This document shows, piece after piece, positions 54,151 through 63,965 of a DNA stretch of 64,000 nt (its first letter is position 1; each line of letters opens with the position of its first letter). The DNA is from an uncultured Alphaproteobacteria bacterium (lineage in GTDB: Bacteria; Pseudomonadota; Alphaproteobacteria; RF32; CAG-239). Location: the NCBI GenBank assembly GCA_934255405.1, contig CAKQNT010000001.1, forward strand, positions 124,001 through 188,000, in the 5' to 3' direction. The position numbers and the translations under genes were made by a program. The notes beneath the pieces are model-generated. The model was not told the DNA's origin. It saw only the letters and a program-made list of their open reading frames with translations, and ran no database searches.

Positions 54151-54777
54151 TTATACAGTTTTTATATCTAACAGCTCATAAATATTACAACCGGTTTTTT
54201 GCTCAAAATATTCCTTATTGCGGTTGGTATCTGCGCGCAAAACTTCAACAACTTTTGGGTCAAGGTGATATCGGTTTATAATACAAGAAAAACGAGTTTC
54301 AACATCTACCTTTGTCATACCTTCAAAAAACATATCACAAAGCTGAATCAGGCGATCATAATCATCATAACTAACTTTGGCTAGTTCAGCATGAGCCCAT
54401 GTCCGCCACTCTGGACGATAAGAACTATAATCGGCGTCTACAAAATTTTGCCGCGGAAATGAATGGGTAAGGCATATCTTGGCAACAGCAGGATAGCCCT
54501 TAGCATTCATTTCTTCAAAACCTGCTTGCCCATGAAATTTGCCGCAGATACGCTCATCATATTTTTTGCCATAATCATGGAGCAACCCAAGAATATAGGC
54601 TTTCTCAGAATCCATGTCAGAAGTATGAGCTGCAATTATTTTTGCCGATTCTGCAACTCCTCTGGTATGAAAAATATATTCATTTCGACAAACAAAGTCT
54701 GTAGTGGCGGAGCGATAATCCATACCTTCCTGCCACAATTTTTGTGCAATTTCTAACGAAGGATAACCTTTACTCAT
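54151..54777 (-). CDS. HD-domain hydrolase, paralog 2
   Basis: A 208-aa HD phosphohydrolase with the same residues as paralog 1: H37, H67-D68 (LGLLHDYG), H82 (FHGQAG), H105 (CLTHSF), D148 (IQLCD). It overlaps the mnmG stop by 4 bases (ATGA), so it is translationally coupled to mnmG. The pair with the PHP gene lies inside the usually contiguous mnmG-rsmG order. Confidence 0.86.
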   Translation of the reverse strand: MSKGYPSLEIAQKLWQEGMDYRSATTDFVCRNEYIFHTRGVAESAKIIAAHTSDMDSEKAYILGLLHDYGKKYDERICGKFHGQAGFEEMNAKGYPAVAKICLTHSFPRQNFVDADYSSYRPEWRTWAHAELAKVSYDDYDRLIQLCDMFFEGMTKVDVETRFSCIINRYHLDPKVVEVLRADTNRNKEYFEQKTGCNIYELLDIKTV

Positions 54778-56624
54778 TTCTTTATATACCCCAATATTGC
54801 AGTTATGGCTGCCGGCGTAACGCCGGATATTCTTGAAGCCTCGCCGATGGTAGATGGTCTTACTTTAGACAGTTTTGCAACCATCTCTCGAGAGAGACCG
54901 CCGATTTTTGAATAATCAATATCATCTTTAAGATGTAGATTTTCATCTTTTTTGAAAACTTCTATATCAGCCAGCTGGCGTTTTATATAGCCGGCATAAC
55001 GAGCCTCTATTTCTACCTGTTCGTATACATCAGCCGATACTTCGGAAGTTTCTGGCCAGATAGAAGATATAGTTTCACGTGAAACATCGTGATAAGACAT
55101 CAGGTTAAAAGCTGAGCGACGAACACCGTCTTGTTTTACGGTTATGCCTGCTTTTTCCATATCTATCGGCAAAATTGACTTTTCTTCCATTTCTGCTCTA
55201 AACTTGTCTATTGCTGTTTTTTTAGCTTTAAATACACTGTATCTGTATTCACTTACACAGCCGATATTCCAGCCTTTTTCAGTAAGACGCATATCAGCAT
55301 TATCAGCGCGCAAAAACAAACGATATTCGGAACGAGATGTAAACATCCGGTATGGCTCGTCGACACCTTTAGTAATCAAATCGTCTACCATAACGCCGAT
55401 ATATCCTTCAGAACGGTCGATAGTAAATTTGCGTCCTTTTCCTTCAGCGTGCAATGCTGCATTAACACCGGCCAAAAGTCCCTGAGCAGCGGCTTCTTCA
55501 TAACCGGTGGTACCGTTTATTTGTCCGGCTAAATAAAGCCCTGACACTTTTTTAACACCCAGAGTGTTGTCCAGTTCCTGAGGGTCAACAAAGTCATATT
55601 CGATAGCATAAGCCGGACGCAGAATTTCCACTTTTTCCAGCCCTTGCATGGTGTGAATAAATTGTTCTTGTATGTCAGCAGGCAAAGAGGTTGAAATACC
55701 ATTAGGATAAACAACATCGGTATCTAAGCCCTCAGGCTCCAAAAAAATCTGGTGACTGGTGCGATCTGCAAATTTTACCAGTTTGTCTTCAATGCTGGGG
55801 CAATAGCGGGGGCCGACTCCGGTAATTAATCCAGAGAAAAGCGCGCATTTGGAAAAATTGTCACGAATAATCTTGTGCGTACGTTCATTGGTATGAGTTA
55901 TATAGCACTTAATTTGAGGATTAGTCAAAGTTTTGGTTAGAAAAGAAAATGGTATTGGGTTAGCATCACCTTCTTGCGGCTCAAGAACCGACAAATCAAT
56001 AGTTTTTCCATTCAGTCGGGCAGGGGTTCCGGTTTTAAGACGCCCAACTTTTAACCCTTTGGACTTTAAATACGGTGTTATACCGGTGCAGCTAATGTCA
56101 TTTACACGCCCGCCGACAGAAGTTTCATGTCCGATGAACATTATACCATTAAGAAATGTTCCGGAAGTAAGCACAACTGACTTAGCGCTAAGCTCTACAC
56201 CATCAGCTAATTTGACTCCGATAATCTTGTCGTCATCAAAAATAAAACCCTCGGCGGCAGCCTCAATCAAAGATAAATTAGGCTGGTTTTGCAAGGCTTC
56301 CTGCATATACTTTTTATAAAGCTCTCGATCTGCTTGAGCTCTGGGACCACGCACCGCCGGACCTTTGGAGGCATTTAGCATACGGAACTGAATTCCTGCT
56401 TTGTCAATAACTCTGCCCATAAGCCCGTCAAGAGCATCTATTTCTCGCACCAAATGCCCCTTACCTAATCCGCCGATAGCCGGATTGCAAGACATTTCGC
56501 CAATAGTAGAAATTTTGTGGGTTACTAATGCGGTTTTGGCACCAATGCGCGCGGCGGCGGCACAAGCCTCACAACCGGCATGACCACCACCAATAACAAT
56601 CACGTCAAATTTAAGATTATTCAT
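54774..56624 (-). CDS. mnmG: tRNA uridine-34 carboxymethylaminomethyl modification enzyme MnmG
   Basis: An FAD-dependent enzyme that with MnmE makes the cmnm5 group on U34 of some tRNAs. The 616-aa protein has the FAD motif [26 protein letters not shown], and the tRNA-binding C-terminal domain. Its DVSRET stretch is encoded by a parS-like site at 55071-55086. It is 72 bases downstream of mnmE. Confidence 0.97.
   Translation of the reverse strand: MNNLKFDVIVIGGGHAGCEACAAAARIGAKTALVTHKISTIGEMSCNPAIGGLGKGHLVREIDALDGLMGRVIDKAGIQFRMLNASKGPAVRGPRAQADRELYKKYMQEALQNQPNLSLIEAAAEGFIFDDDKIIGVKLADGVELSAKSVVLTSGTFLNGIMFIGHETSVGGRVNDISCTGITPYLKSKGLKVGRLKTGTPARLNGKTIDLSVLEPQEGDANPIPFSFLTKTLTNPQIKCYITHTNERTHKIIRDNFSKCALFSGLITGVGPRYCPSIEDKLVKFADRTSHQIFLEPEGLDTDVVYPNGISTSLPADIQEQFIHTMQGLEKVEILRPAYAIEYDFVDPQELDNTLGVKKVSGLYLAGQINGTTGYEEAAAQGLLAGVNAALHAEGKGRKFTIDRSEGYIGVMVDDLITKGVDEPYRMFTSRSEYRLFLRADNADMRLTEKGWNIGCVSEYRYSVFKAKKTAIDKFRAEMEEKSILPIDMEKAGITVKQDGVRRSAFNLMSYHDVSRETISSIWPETSEVSADVYEQVEIEARYAGYIKRQLADIEVFKKDENLHLKDDIDYSKIGGLSREMVAKLSKVRPSTIGEASRISGVTPAAITAILGYIKK
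55071..55086. promoter_or_regulatory. parS site (15 of 16 match)
   Basis: AGTTTCACGTGAAACA differs from consensus TGTTTCACGTGAAACA by one outer base. It lies inside mnmG and encodes part of DVSRET, exactly as in rsmG. It is about 3.9 kb from parB and 5.3 kb from the probable origin. Confidence 0.9.
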
Positions 56625-56696
56625 TGTTTTGCCTAATTATTTAAGTTGCTTGGGTTATAATATAACTCAAGCCGAAATGCAAGTATTTTGCTATGA

Positions 56697-58040
56697 TTAT
56701 TTGCCGATGCAAAAAGAACCAAATATTTTATCTAATATCTCATCAACTTCTACTCTGCCGGTAATTTTGCCAAGTTCTCTCACTGCCAGACGGATATCTT
56801 CAGCTGTGAGTTCTATTTCTTTGTCAAAGCTAAATGATGCCAAATACTCAAGCACATTATGCAGAGCCTCGCGATAGCGGCTACGGGTTATTAGTAAATT
56901 TGATCCGGAAGTAAACTTGGATTTTATTTCAGATTCAACAAGTTGCAAAAGTTTCTTAACGCTTTCAGGCTGATGAGCAGAAATAACCACACTGCCTTGC
57001 TTTTGTAAATCAGAACACTGTTCAGATGTTAATTTATCACTTTTATTAGCAACCAACAACGTTTTGTTTTTAAATCTTTTTATTGTATCTTCAAAGCGTT
57101 GAACAGAGTCCGTTAAAGCATCAAATAAGCAAATAACCATATCAGCTTCTTTGATTTTGCTTTGGGCTATTTCTATACCTTTTTGTTCAATAGTTTCCTC
57201 AGTTTCTCGCAAACCTGCGGTATCTGTAAATATAACAGGGTAACCGCCTAAATTAAGATGAATATCTATGGCGTCGCGAGTTGTGCCGGCAATATCAGAA
57301 ACAATTACAGCTTCCCTTTGGGCAATGGCATTAAGCAGACTTGATTTTCCGGCATTGGGCGGACCAACCAAAACAACCCTAAATCCCTCGCGCAGACGCT
57401 CTCCAGATTGATTGTCATTAAGATGTTTTTTTATATCTTCAATCAGTTTAAATACAGTGTTTTGCATCCCTGAGGTAATGTCTTGAGGAATATCCTCATC
57501 AGGAAAATCTATGTATGCTTCAAGGTGAGCCAGAACATTAACCAATGTCTGGCGCCAGCCGTCATAAAGATTTTTGAGTCCCCCTTCCATTTGCCGAACA
57601 GCGTATTTTTGCTGCTCAGAGGTTTCAGCATCAATAAGGTCGGCCAATCCTTCAGCCTCAGTTAAATCCATTTTTTGATTATAAAAAGCTCGTTTAGAGA
57701 ACTCCCCTGCTTCCGCAAGGCGAAAGTCAGGTATTTGTGACAAACTGTCTATAACTGATTCTATCACCGCGCGGGAACCATGAACCTGAAGTTCAACAAT
57801 ATCTTCGCCGGTAAAAGAATTTGGCGCCTTGAAATAAAGTAAAAGACATTTATCTAGTGTCTGATTATTAACAGAATGGTGCAGGGTGGCAAAATAAGCG
57901 TAACGCGGCTTTATGTTTCTGACATCTAAGTCAGTCATATACTTAATTACATTTTGTGCAGAGTTGCCAGAAATTCTAATTATAGCGACACCGGATTTAC
58001 CAAAAACTGTCGATAAAGCATATATAGTTTTGTTATCCAT
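56697..58040 (-). CDS. mnmE: tRNA modification GTPase MnmE
   Basis: A 447-aa GTPase partner of MnmG. It has an N-terminal domain (KSGVAIIRISG), a G domain with Walker A GPPNAGKSSLLN, DTAGLRE and NKSD, and ends with the CIGK motif, the signature of MnmE. It is the most upstream of the minus-strand tRNA-modification/partition group. Confidence 0.97.
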   Translation of the reverse strand: MDNKTIYALSTVFGKSGVAIIRISGNSAQNVIKYMTDLDVRNIKPRYAYFATLHHSVNNQTLDKCLLLYFKAPNSFTGEDIVELQVHGSRAVIESVIDSLSQIPDFRLAEAGEFSKRAFYNQKMDLTEAEGLADLIDAETSEQQKYAVRQMEGGLKNLYDGWRQTLVNVLAHLEAYIDFPDEDIPQDITSGMQNTVFKLIEDIKKHLNDNQSGERLREGFRVVLVGPPNAGKSSLLNAIAQREAVIVSDIAGTTRDAIDIHLNLGGYPVIFTDTAGLRETEETIEQKGIEIAQSKIKEADMVICLFDALTDSVQRFEDTIKRFKNKTLLVANKSDKLTSEQCSDLQKQGSVVISAHQPESVKKLLQLVESEIKSKFTSGSNLLITRSRYREALHNVLEYLASFSFDKEIELTAEDIRLAVRELGKITGRVEVDEILDKIFGSFCIGK

Positions 58041-58221
58041 ATTAAACCTCTCTTAAAACTTTTATAAAATTAATCAAATTTGGTTGCAAGCACAAAAAGG
58101 GCATTTTTTTGACTCTGGAGAGCTTTTTTATTTTTTCTTAATAAGTTTATTATAAAAATTCATTATAGTTATTGTACGGCCATTTGGCGAGGTCGATTTT
58201 TAACACACCGAAAGTTGTATA

Positions 58222-58902
58222 ATGAATAATAATTCTAAAAAACTGCTGATTTGGGACTTTGACGGAGTAATTGCCGACACAGAGGAGATGTGGTTGCAAA
58301 CCAGAATGGATTTACTTAATAGCAAGTATAATCTAAATTGGGATATAGAAAAAAACAATTATCATCTCGGCGGCATGAGTGATAAGACTAAAATCGAAGT
58401 TCTAAAAAAATTAGGAATCAGCACAGATTGCGACTTTTGGAAAAGAGCTATCGAGCTGGATATGAAAAAAATAGTAAATGGACTACCATTGACTAAAGAT
58501 ATTGAAAAAGTGTTTAAATTAACTGATTTTTCACAATGTATCGCAACCGGAGGCGATAAATTAAAAACCGCAAAAAAAATAGAAATGGTGGGGATCCGCA
58601 AATATTTTCCGGCAGAAAAGGTCTTTACTGCCGATATGGTAAAATATGGCAAACCGGAGCCGGATTTGTTTTTGCTTGCGGCAAAATCTATGGGATATAA
58701 TCCCAAAGACTGCATAGTTATTGAAGATTCTCTGGCCGGTATAACAGCAGCGGTAAGAGCCGGTATGACAACAATTGCTTTTACGGAATATCTTAAATAT
58801 GGCAAGGCTTATTTTTTAGAACAAATTAATAAGCTGGGTGTTAAAAATTCTTTTGCCAATATGAATGACTTAAAAACCTTTCTGCAAAAGGAATATCTAT
58901 AA
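58222..58902 (+). CDS. HAD-superfamily hydrolase, beta-phosphoglucomutase-like
   Basis: A 226-aa HAD protein. The nucleophile motif is IWDFDGVIADTEEMW (Asp12, Asp14), with IATGGDK in motif II, KYGKPEPDLFLLA in motif III and IVIEDSLAGI in motif IV. The cap region fits subfamily IA. The natural substrate (sugar phosphate, phosphoglycolate or other) cannot be told. It sits alone on the plus strand between two minus-strand genes. Confidence 0.86.
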   Translation: MNNNSKKLLIWDFDGVIADTEEMWLQTRMDLLNSKYNLNWDIEKNNYHLGGMSDKTKIEVLKKLGISTDCDFWKRAIELDMKKIVNGLPLTKDIEKVFKLTDFSQCIATGGDKLKTAKKIEMVGIRKYFPAEKVFTADMVKYGKPEPDLFLLAAKSMGYNPKDCIVIEDSLAGITAAVRAGMTTIAFTEYLKYGKAYFLEQINKLGVKNSFANMNDLKTFLQKEYL

Positions 58903-58905
58903 AAA

Positions 58906-58930
58906 AAGCTCTCCGTTGGGAGAGCTTAAA
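58906..58930. terminator. Terminator of rho
   Basis: AAGCTCTCC pairs with GGAGAGCTT around a GTTG loop. On the minus strand a T7 run follows, fitting the rho gene; the plus side, after the HAD gene, has a weaker T-tail. Confidence 0.9.
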
Positions 58931-58932
58931 TT

Positions 58933-60186
58933 TTAGGAATTCATGTTGGCAAAGAAGTCGTTATTATCTTTACTAACTCTTAGCTTATCAAGCAAAAATT
59001 CCATACCATCGGTCATACCCATTTGCATCAGCACGCGCCGCAAAACCCACATTTTGGTCAAACGCTCCCTATCAACCAGCAGTTCTTCTTTTCTGGTTCC
59101 GGAACGAGTAATATCAATAGTTGGGAACAGGCGCTTATCAGTGAGCTTGCGATCAAGGATTATCTCTGAGTTACCGGTACCCTTAAACTCTTCAAAAATA
59201 ACCTCGTCCATACGAGAGCCTGTATCTATCAGAGCAGTGGCGATAATGGTCAAAGATCCACCTTCTTCAACATTTCTGGCAGCACCAAGCAAGCGTTTGG
59301 GACGTTGCAAAGCATTGGCATCTACACCACCGGTCAAAACCTTGCCAGAGGAAGGAATAACCGTATTATAAGCACGGCCAAGACGAGTAATGGAATCGAG
59401 TAAAATAACCACATCTTTTTTGGTTTCTACTAATCTCTTGGCTTTTTCAATAACCATTTCTGCAACTTGAACATGACGGCTGGCAGGTTCATCAAAAGTT
59501 GAAGATATAACTTCGCCTTTGACAGAGCGAGTCATATCAGTAACTTCTTCAGGCCGCTCGTCAATCAGCAAAACCATTAAGTAACATTCCGGATGATTGG
59601 TAGCTATCGCATGAGCAATATTTTGCAACATAACGGTTTTTCCGGTGCGGGGAGGGGCAACAATAAGTCCGCGCTGCCCTTTGCCTTGAGGAGAAATTAA
59701 ATCAATAACACGGGTTGTATAGTCTTTTTCGCCGCAAATAATATCAAAATTCAATTTTTCGGTAGGATAAAGCGGGGTAAGGTTATCAAAATTAACCCGC
59801 AATTTAGATTTCTCGGGGTCTTCAAAGTTAATTCTGTTGACCTTGGTGAGAGCAAAATAGCGCTCGTTGTCTTTGGGAGCGCGGATTTCACCTTCTACGG
59901 TATCACCGGTACGAAGCCCAAACTTTTTAACCTGAGCGGGAGACACATATATATCATCAGGTCCGGCAAGATAGTTAGATTGAGCAGAACGCAGAAAACC
60001 AAATCCGTCTTGCATAACTTCAATTGTACCATCGCCATATATGGTTTGGTCATCGCCGGCAACTTTTTTGAGAATAGCGAACATCAAATCTTGAACACGC
60101 ATGGAAGATGCGTCTTCAATTCCTAAATCTTCTGCCTGAGTTAACAATTCAGTAGGAGATTTCTGTTTTAAATCTTTTAAATTCAT
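58933..60186 (-). CDS. rho: Transcription termination factor Rho
   Basis: A 417-aa hexameric RNA helicase. It has the OB-fold RNA-binding part ([32 protein letters not shown]), Walker [10 protein letters not shown] (usually PPKAGKT), and the later region [18 protein letters not shown]. It begins at ATG 60186, at the left edge of the probable origin. Confidence 0.97.
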   Translation of the reverse strand: MNLKDLKQKSPTELLTQAEDLGIEDASSMRVQDLMFAILKKVAGDDQTIYGDGTIEVMQDGFGFLRSAQSNYLAGPDDIYVSPAQVKKFGLRTGDTVEGEIRAPKDNERYFALTKVNRINFEDPEKSKLRVNFDNLTPLYPTEKLNFDIICGEKDYTTRVIDLISPQGKGQRGLIVAPPRTGKTVMLQNIAHAIATNHPECYLMVLLIDERPEEVTDMTRSVKGEVISSTFDEPASRHVQVAEMVIEKAKRLVETKKDVVILLDSITRLGRAYNTVIPSSGKVLTGGVDANALQRPKRLLGAARNVEEGGSLTIIATALIDTGSRMDEVIFEEFKGTGNSEIILDRKLTDKRLFPTIDITRSGTRKEELLVDRERLTKMWVLRRVLMQMGMTDGMEFLLDKLRVSKDNNDFFANMNS

Positions 60187-60669
60187 GTAAACCTTATGGG
60201 AAATAGATTAAAAGGAAGGAATGTTGTGATTTTTTTATAGGCGTAAATTTGAAAACTGTCAATTGATTATTATATTGCACTTTTATGAACAGCCTCGCAG
60301 AGCAAATAAATATATTTAAAATGTTTTAGTTGTTAGTGAATCCCAGTGAGTCCTGTTAATTAGTATTTTATACTGTGGTTATCCTGTTTTTAATAATTTG
60401 TTAATAAAGCTGTTATTAATAGTTAATGATTTATTAATACTTTCGGTTTTTCAGATATATAATCTTGTAAAGAAGAATCTTACCATGTTGTTAGTAAGAT
60501 TGGTTATGCACATGGTGTTGATTAAATTTGAGCCTGTGCGTAAGTCGGGAGATTAAAATTTACATTACGTGGATTAAAAGTTATAACTGTTGATTAGTAG
60601 CGGTTTTATGCACAGATAAATGTCAAAATGTGGATAAGACTCACAACCTTTTGAATAAAGGAAATATTT
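60187..60669. other. Probable chromosomal replication origin (oriC)
   Basis: 483 bp with no gene, between rho and coaE, which run apart from it. It holds three perfect DnaA boxes (TTATGCACA at 60504-60512 and 60606-60614; TGTGGATAA at 60629-60637), single-mismatch boxes (TTATGAACA at 60283-60291; TGTGCGTAA at 60535-60543), and an AT-rich stretch with repeated TTAATAA-type words at about 60355-60440, a candidate unwinding element. Four GANTC sites are at 60338, 60348, 60475 and 60638. The gene context and nearby parS sites and parAB fit alphaproteobacterial origins. Confidence 0.85.
60504..60637. promoter_or_regulatory. DnaA-box cluster in the origin
   Basis: Three perfect TTATNCACA-type boxes in 134 bp, two on the plus strand and one on the minus strand, with a fourth one-mismatch box between them. 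Chance would give about one or two perfect boxes in the whole window. Confidence 0.85.
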
Positions 60670-61251
60670 ATGATTTTAGCCGCTATAACCGGTTCTATTG
60701 GATGCGGAAAAACCACCCTTGCCAAACAGGCTAAGAGTTTGGGCTACACGGTTTTTGATGTGGACGGATGGGTGCGCAGGCTCTATTTTGATAAAGAGTT
60801 TTTGGTTACTCTGGATAAAAATTTTTCCGGTATTGTCAAAGACGGAGTTGCTGATAAAAGAGCTTTGCGAAATATTGTTTTTTCGGATAATCGGAAACTG
60901 AAAAAACTTGAAGAATTGATTCATCCATTTTTGCGACAAACGCTCAAAAAGACAATCCGCCGTAATGCGCGGTGCGATGATGTATTTTTTTTGGATGTGG
61001 CGCTGTTGTTTGAAATGGGTTGGGATAAATATTGCGATATAATCATTGTGGCAGATGTTAATCCGGAAATCCAAAAACAAAGGGTTATGTTGAGAGATAA
61101 TGTTTCTGCCGATGATTTTGAAAAAATAAATAATGTGCAGATGAATAATGAGCATAAAAAACTGTTGGCTGATATTGTGATTGATACCGATAAGCCTAAA
61201 AATCAGCTTAGAGCCGAGCTTATTAATATAATAGAAGGATTGGAAGCCTAA
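60670..61251 (+). CDS. coaE: Dephospho-CoA kinase
   Basis: The last step of CoA synthesis. The 193-aa P-loop kinase begins MILAAITGSIGCGKTTLAKQ (Walker A GSIGCGKTT), with VFDVDGWVRRLY and FFLDVALLFEMGWDKYCD. It is the first gene right of the probable origin and is followed by dnaQ after 1 base, the usual alphaproteobacterial order. Confidence 0.95.
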   Translation: MILAAITGSIGCGKTTLAKQAKSLGYTVFDVDGWVRRLYFDKEFLVTLDKNFSGIVKDGVADKRALRNIVFSDNRKLKKLEELIHPFLRQTLKKTIRRNARCDDVFFLDVALLFEMGWDKYCDIIIVADVNPEIQKQRVMLRDNVSADDFEKINNVQMNNEHKKLLADIVIDTDKPKNQLRAELINIIEGLEA

Positions 61252-61252
61252 A

Positions 61253-61939
61253 ATGACCAGAGAAATTGTATTTGATACCGAAACAACAGGTTTTGAATAT
61301 GCCAAAGGTGATAGATTGGTAGAAATAGGGGCGGTGGAATTAATAAACCATATGCCGACCGGAGTTACCTATCATCAGTATATCAATCCGGAAAGAGATG
61401 TGCCAGAAGAAGTTGTTAAGGTTCATGGATTGACCTATGATTATTTGAAGGACTTTCCAACCTTTGATAAGATTGCTCAAGAATGGATAGATTTTGTTGG
61501 TGATGCAACATTGGTTGCGCACAATGCGTCATTCGATATTAACTTTGTTAACTACGAATTGAAGCAAATCGGACTGCCGGAGTATGAATGGAGCAGGGTG
61601 ATTGATACTCTGGAAATTGCCCGCGCACTTTTCCCCGGTGCCCGTTGCAGTTTGGATGCTTTGTGCAAACGTTTTGAAGTTGATAACAGCAGCCGTACTT
61701 TTCATGGGGCATTGCTTGATGCGCAGTTGTTGTCTGAAGTGTATTTGGAACTTTTGGGCGGAAAAGAGCCAAGTTTTTTATTGGATTCAAAAAAACAGAA
61801 AAAAGAAACGATGGTAATAGAAACCGCAACTGCCAAAACAGTGCGTCCTGCCAGAGTTTTTGCTTTGAGCGAAGAAGAGATAAATAATCACAATGAATTT
61901 TTGGCTAATAAAATAAAAGGGGCTATTTGGAACAGCTAA
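61253..61939 (+). CDS. dnaQ: DNA polymerase III epsilon subunit
   Basis: The 228-aa proofreading exonuclease. It has the DEDDh motifs: FDTETTGFEY (Exo I), LVAHNASFDINF (Exo II) and FHGALLDAQLLSEVYLEL (Exo III, with the His and Asp). The C-terminal tail is Lys-rich and differs from E. coli. In many relatives secB is next; here the following gene is a helical-repeat protein. Confidence 0.95.
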   Translation: MTREIVFDTETTGFEYAKGDRLVEIGAVELINHMPTGVTYHQYINPERDVPEEVVKVHGLTYDYLKDFPTFDKIAQEWIDFVGDATLVAHNASFDINFVNYELKQIGLPEYEWSRVIDTLEIARALFPGARCSLDALCKRFEVDNSSRTFHGALLDAQLLSEVYLELLGGKEPSFLLDSKKQKKETMVIETATAKTVRPARVFALSEEEINNHNEFLANKIKGAIWNS

Positions 61940-62084
61940 TAAACTGTTTTATATAAATATCAAATAAATAATAAGTTGACAAAAATTTTTTGAGTCATAA
62001 TAATACAGCTGTGTTTTTTTAATTATTGTTTATTTAAATTTTATTTTTATTGTACTAAATTTCTTTAAATGGCTATGGGCGTGG

Positions 62085-63149
62085 GTGATAAAAATTTTTA
62101 TTTTAATCAAAACACGTTTGGAAATTAATGATTATTATCTTGTGTTGAATGGTAATCATGAACACATCTTAAAGCGTTTGGCAAAGGGTAATAAAAATGA
62201 TTTTTCCGAAAAAGCTCAATTAGCTTTATTGGAAAGGGGAAATCATAATGAAATTATTGCATTGCTTCATAATAAAGATACCAGTTTAAAGGTTAATAAA
62301 AAAATTGTGGAGCGAGCTGATTCTACTGAGCTTACTGTCTTATGCAGAGGTGAAAGAATAACTTCTACAAATGTTTTGCTAACAATTATTGATTATGGTT
62401 ATATAGAACCAATTAGAGAAATGATATTAGCAAAACCTGTTGAGATACTTTATTCTGATGTTCAAGAAAAAATTATCAATCTCAATAATATTGATTTGAC
62501 AAGGCTTTTGGTGAACAAAGTTCGTATAAGCGACTCAAATATAGTTAAATTGATTGAGGCCGGATTCAGTAACATTTCTAAGCTTATACCGAGTTATGGT
62601 TGTTATGTGTATTCTGATAAGGTTTTTGAGGCTGTAGTCAAAAATTGCTATGTTGATGATGTTGAATACATTGTTGAAAATTGTGATTTGCCGGAAAGCG
62701 CAGCTTTACTTTTGTTGGAACGCTATGCCCATAATGTTGACGTTATGGATGAATTCTTAGAAAGAGAGATTTGTTCTGATAAAGTGCAATTGGAAGTTAT
62801 TAAGAAACTTTCTCATGAATATGTGATGAAATTAATACTTAATAATAGACTTTCTGATAAAGCTTGCCTTGCTATTATCCAAAACGGCAATATGGAAGAG
62901 ATTGATCAGCTTATTACTTGTCAAGATTCTTTATCACAAGAGATGATAGATGCTCTGCTTGCTCGTAATGTCCATTCCGAGATGGTTAATTTGATGAAAA
63001 ATCAGTTTGTTAGCAATTCGGTATTGGAAGAATTAGTCAAACGCTGTCGGTTTGATTATATCAGGCTTTATCTTAGCTGCCATGAAACAGATCCTCAATT
63101 TACGCAACTTTTGTTGATAGAGATTTTGGAACGTACAGTTAAGTGCTGA
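62085..63149 (+). CDS. Alpha-solenoid protein with about 12 repeats of 26 residues
   Basis: A 354-aa protein made almost entirely of tandem two-helix repeats of about 26 residues, period visible from residue 45 to 345. The shared pattern is L..LL..G....I..LL......LS, as in ALLERGNHNEIIALLHN, LAIIQNGNMEEIDQLITCQ and LEELVKRCRFDYIRLYL. I know no named family with this exact motif; it resembles HEAT/ARM or ankyrin-like solenoids in general. The start is uncertain (GTG 62085 has no clear ribosome-binding site). A strong terminator follows. It is more AT-rich than its neighbours. Confidence 0.75.
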   Translation: MIKIFILIKTRLEINDYYLVLNGNHEHILKRLAKGNKNDFSEKAQLALLERGNHNEIIALLHNKDTSLKVNKKIVERADSTELTVLCRGERITSTNVLLTIIDYGYIEPIREMILAKPVEILYSDVQEKIINLNNIDLTRLLVNKVRISDSNIVKLIEAGFSNISKLIPSYGCYVYSDKVFEAVVKNCYVDDVEYIVENCDLPESAALLLLERYAHNVDVMDEFLEREICSDKVQLEVIKKLSHEYVMKLILNNRLSDKACLAIIQNGNMEEIDQLITCQDSLSQEMIDALLARNVHSEMVNLMKNQFVSNSVLEELVKRCRFDYIRLYLSCHETDPQFTQLLLIEILERTVKC

Positions 63150-63159
63150 AAACTACGTA

Positions 63160-63193
63160 AATGACACCGCCTTAAAACGGTGTCATTTTTTTT
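63160..63193 (+). terminator. Terminator of the solenoid gene
   Basis: AATGACACCG pairs with CGGTGTCATT around an 8-base loop, followed by a long T-run. Confidence 0.94.
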
Positions 63194-63287
63194 GTTTTAT
63201 TTGGTGCAACATAAACTATTTGATTGACGAAATTGCCGAATTGAGTAATATTAGGAAGGTTGTGATTTTTTTATTTAGGAGCTTAAA

Positions 63288-63965
63288 TTGGTTTTTGGCA
63301 AAAATGTTATAATCTATGATTTGGACGACACCCTTTATAATAAAACAGAAGAGTTTGCCGATTTGCTTGATTCTACAATGGCAAAGGCTTTGATTGAAGA
63401 TTTGGGGTTGAAGATGGATTTTGCCAAAGCTAAAGCTCTGGTTACTGAATCTTTTAGGGTTTATCGAGATGGCGGAGAAATATTTTTTCGCGATTACGGG
63501 GTAAAGCCGAGAGATTTGTTTATTGCTTATCATAAGCGTAAACCGGTGGAAAAAATTGTGCCCTATGAAAATCTGATTGAGAGAATAAAAAAAGTTCCGG
63601 CGGAGCAATATATTTTTACGGCAAGTGACAGATATGCCTCGGAAAAAATCCTTAAACATTTGGGATTGTGGGAGTTCTTTAAGGATAGATATTATTCGGT
63701 AGAGGATTTTGGCGTATATAAAAAGAACGAAAGCGCTGATGTATATCTTAAATATTGCGAAAAAATCGGCGTAAGGCCGCAAGATTGCGTTTTTGTTGAC
63801 GATAGTTATTCGAATTTGGAATATGCCAAAGAAGCCGGAATGACCACAGTGCGGATTTATTACGGAAATAATTCTGCCAAAGATAAAACCTATATAGATT
63901 ATGCGTATAAAGGTTTTATGAGCTTTTTGGATTTTGTTTTGGGAGAGGAAAAATTATCGGCATAA
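63288..63965 (+). CDS. HAD-superfamily pyrimidine 5'-nucleotidase-like protein
   Basis: A 225-aa HAD protein of the SDT1/pyrimidine nucleotidase type: IIYDLDDTLYNKTEEF (Asp11, Asp13), FTASDRYASEKIL, VYKKNESADVYL and CVFVDDSYSNLEYAKEAG. The start is TTG 63288 with AGGAG 6 bases upstream. The nucleotidase activity is inferred from the DLDDTLY motif. It lies close to the right edge of the window. Confidence 0.85.
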   Translation: MVFGKNVIIYDLDDTLYNKTEEFADLLDSTMAKALIEDLGLKMDFAKAKALVTESFRVYRDGGEIFFRDYGVKPRDLFIAYHKRKPVEKIVPYENLIERIKKVPAEQYIFTASDRYASEKILKHLGLWEFFKDRYYSVEDFGVYKKNESADVYLKYCEKIGVRPQDCVFVDDSYSNLEYAKEAGMTTVRIYYGNNSAKDKTYIDYAYKGFMSFLDFVLGEEKLSA

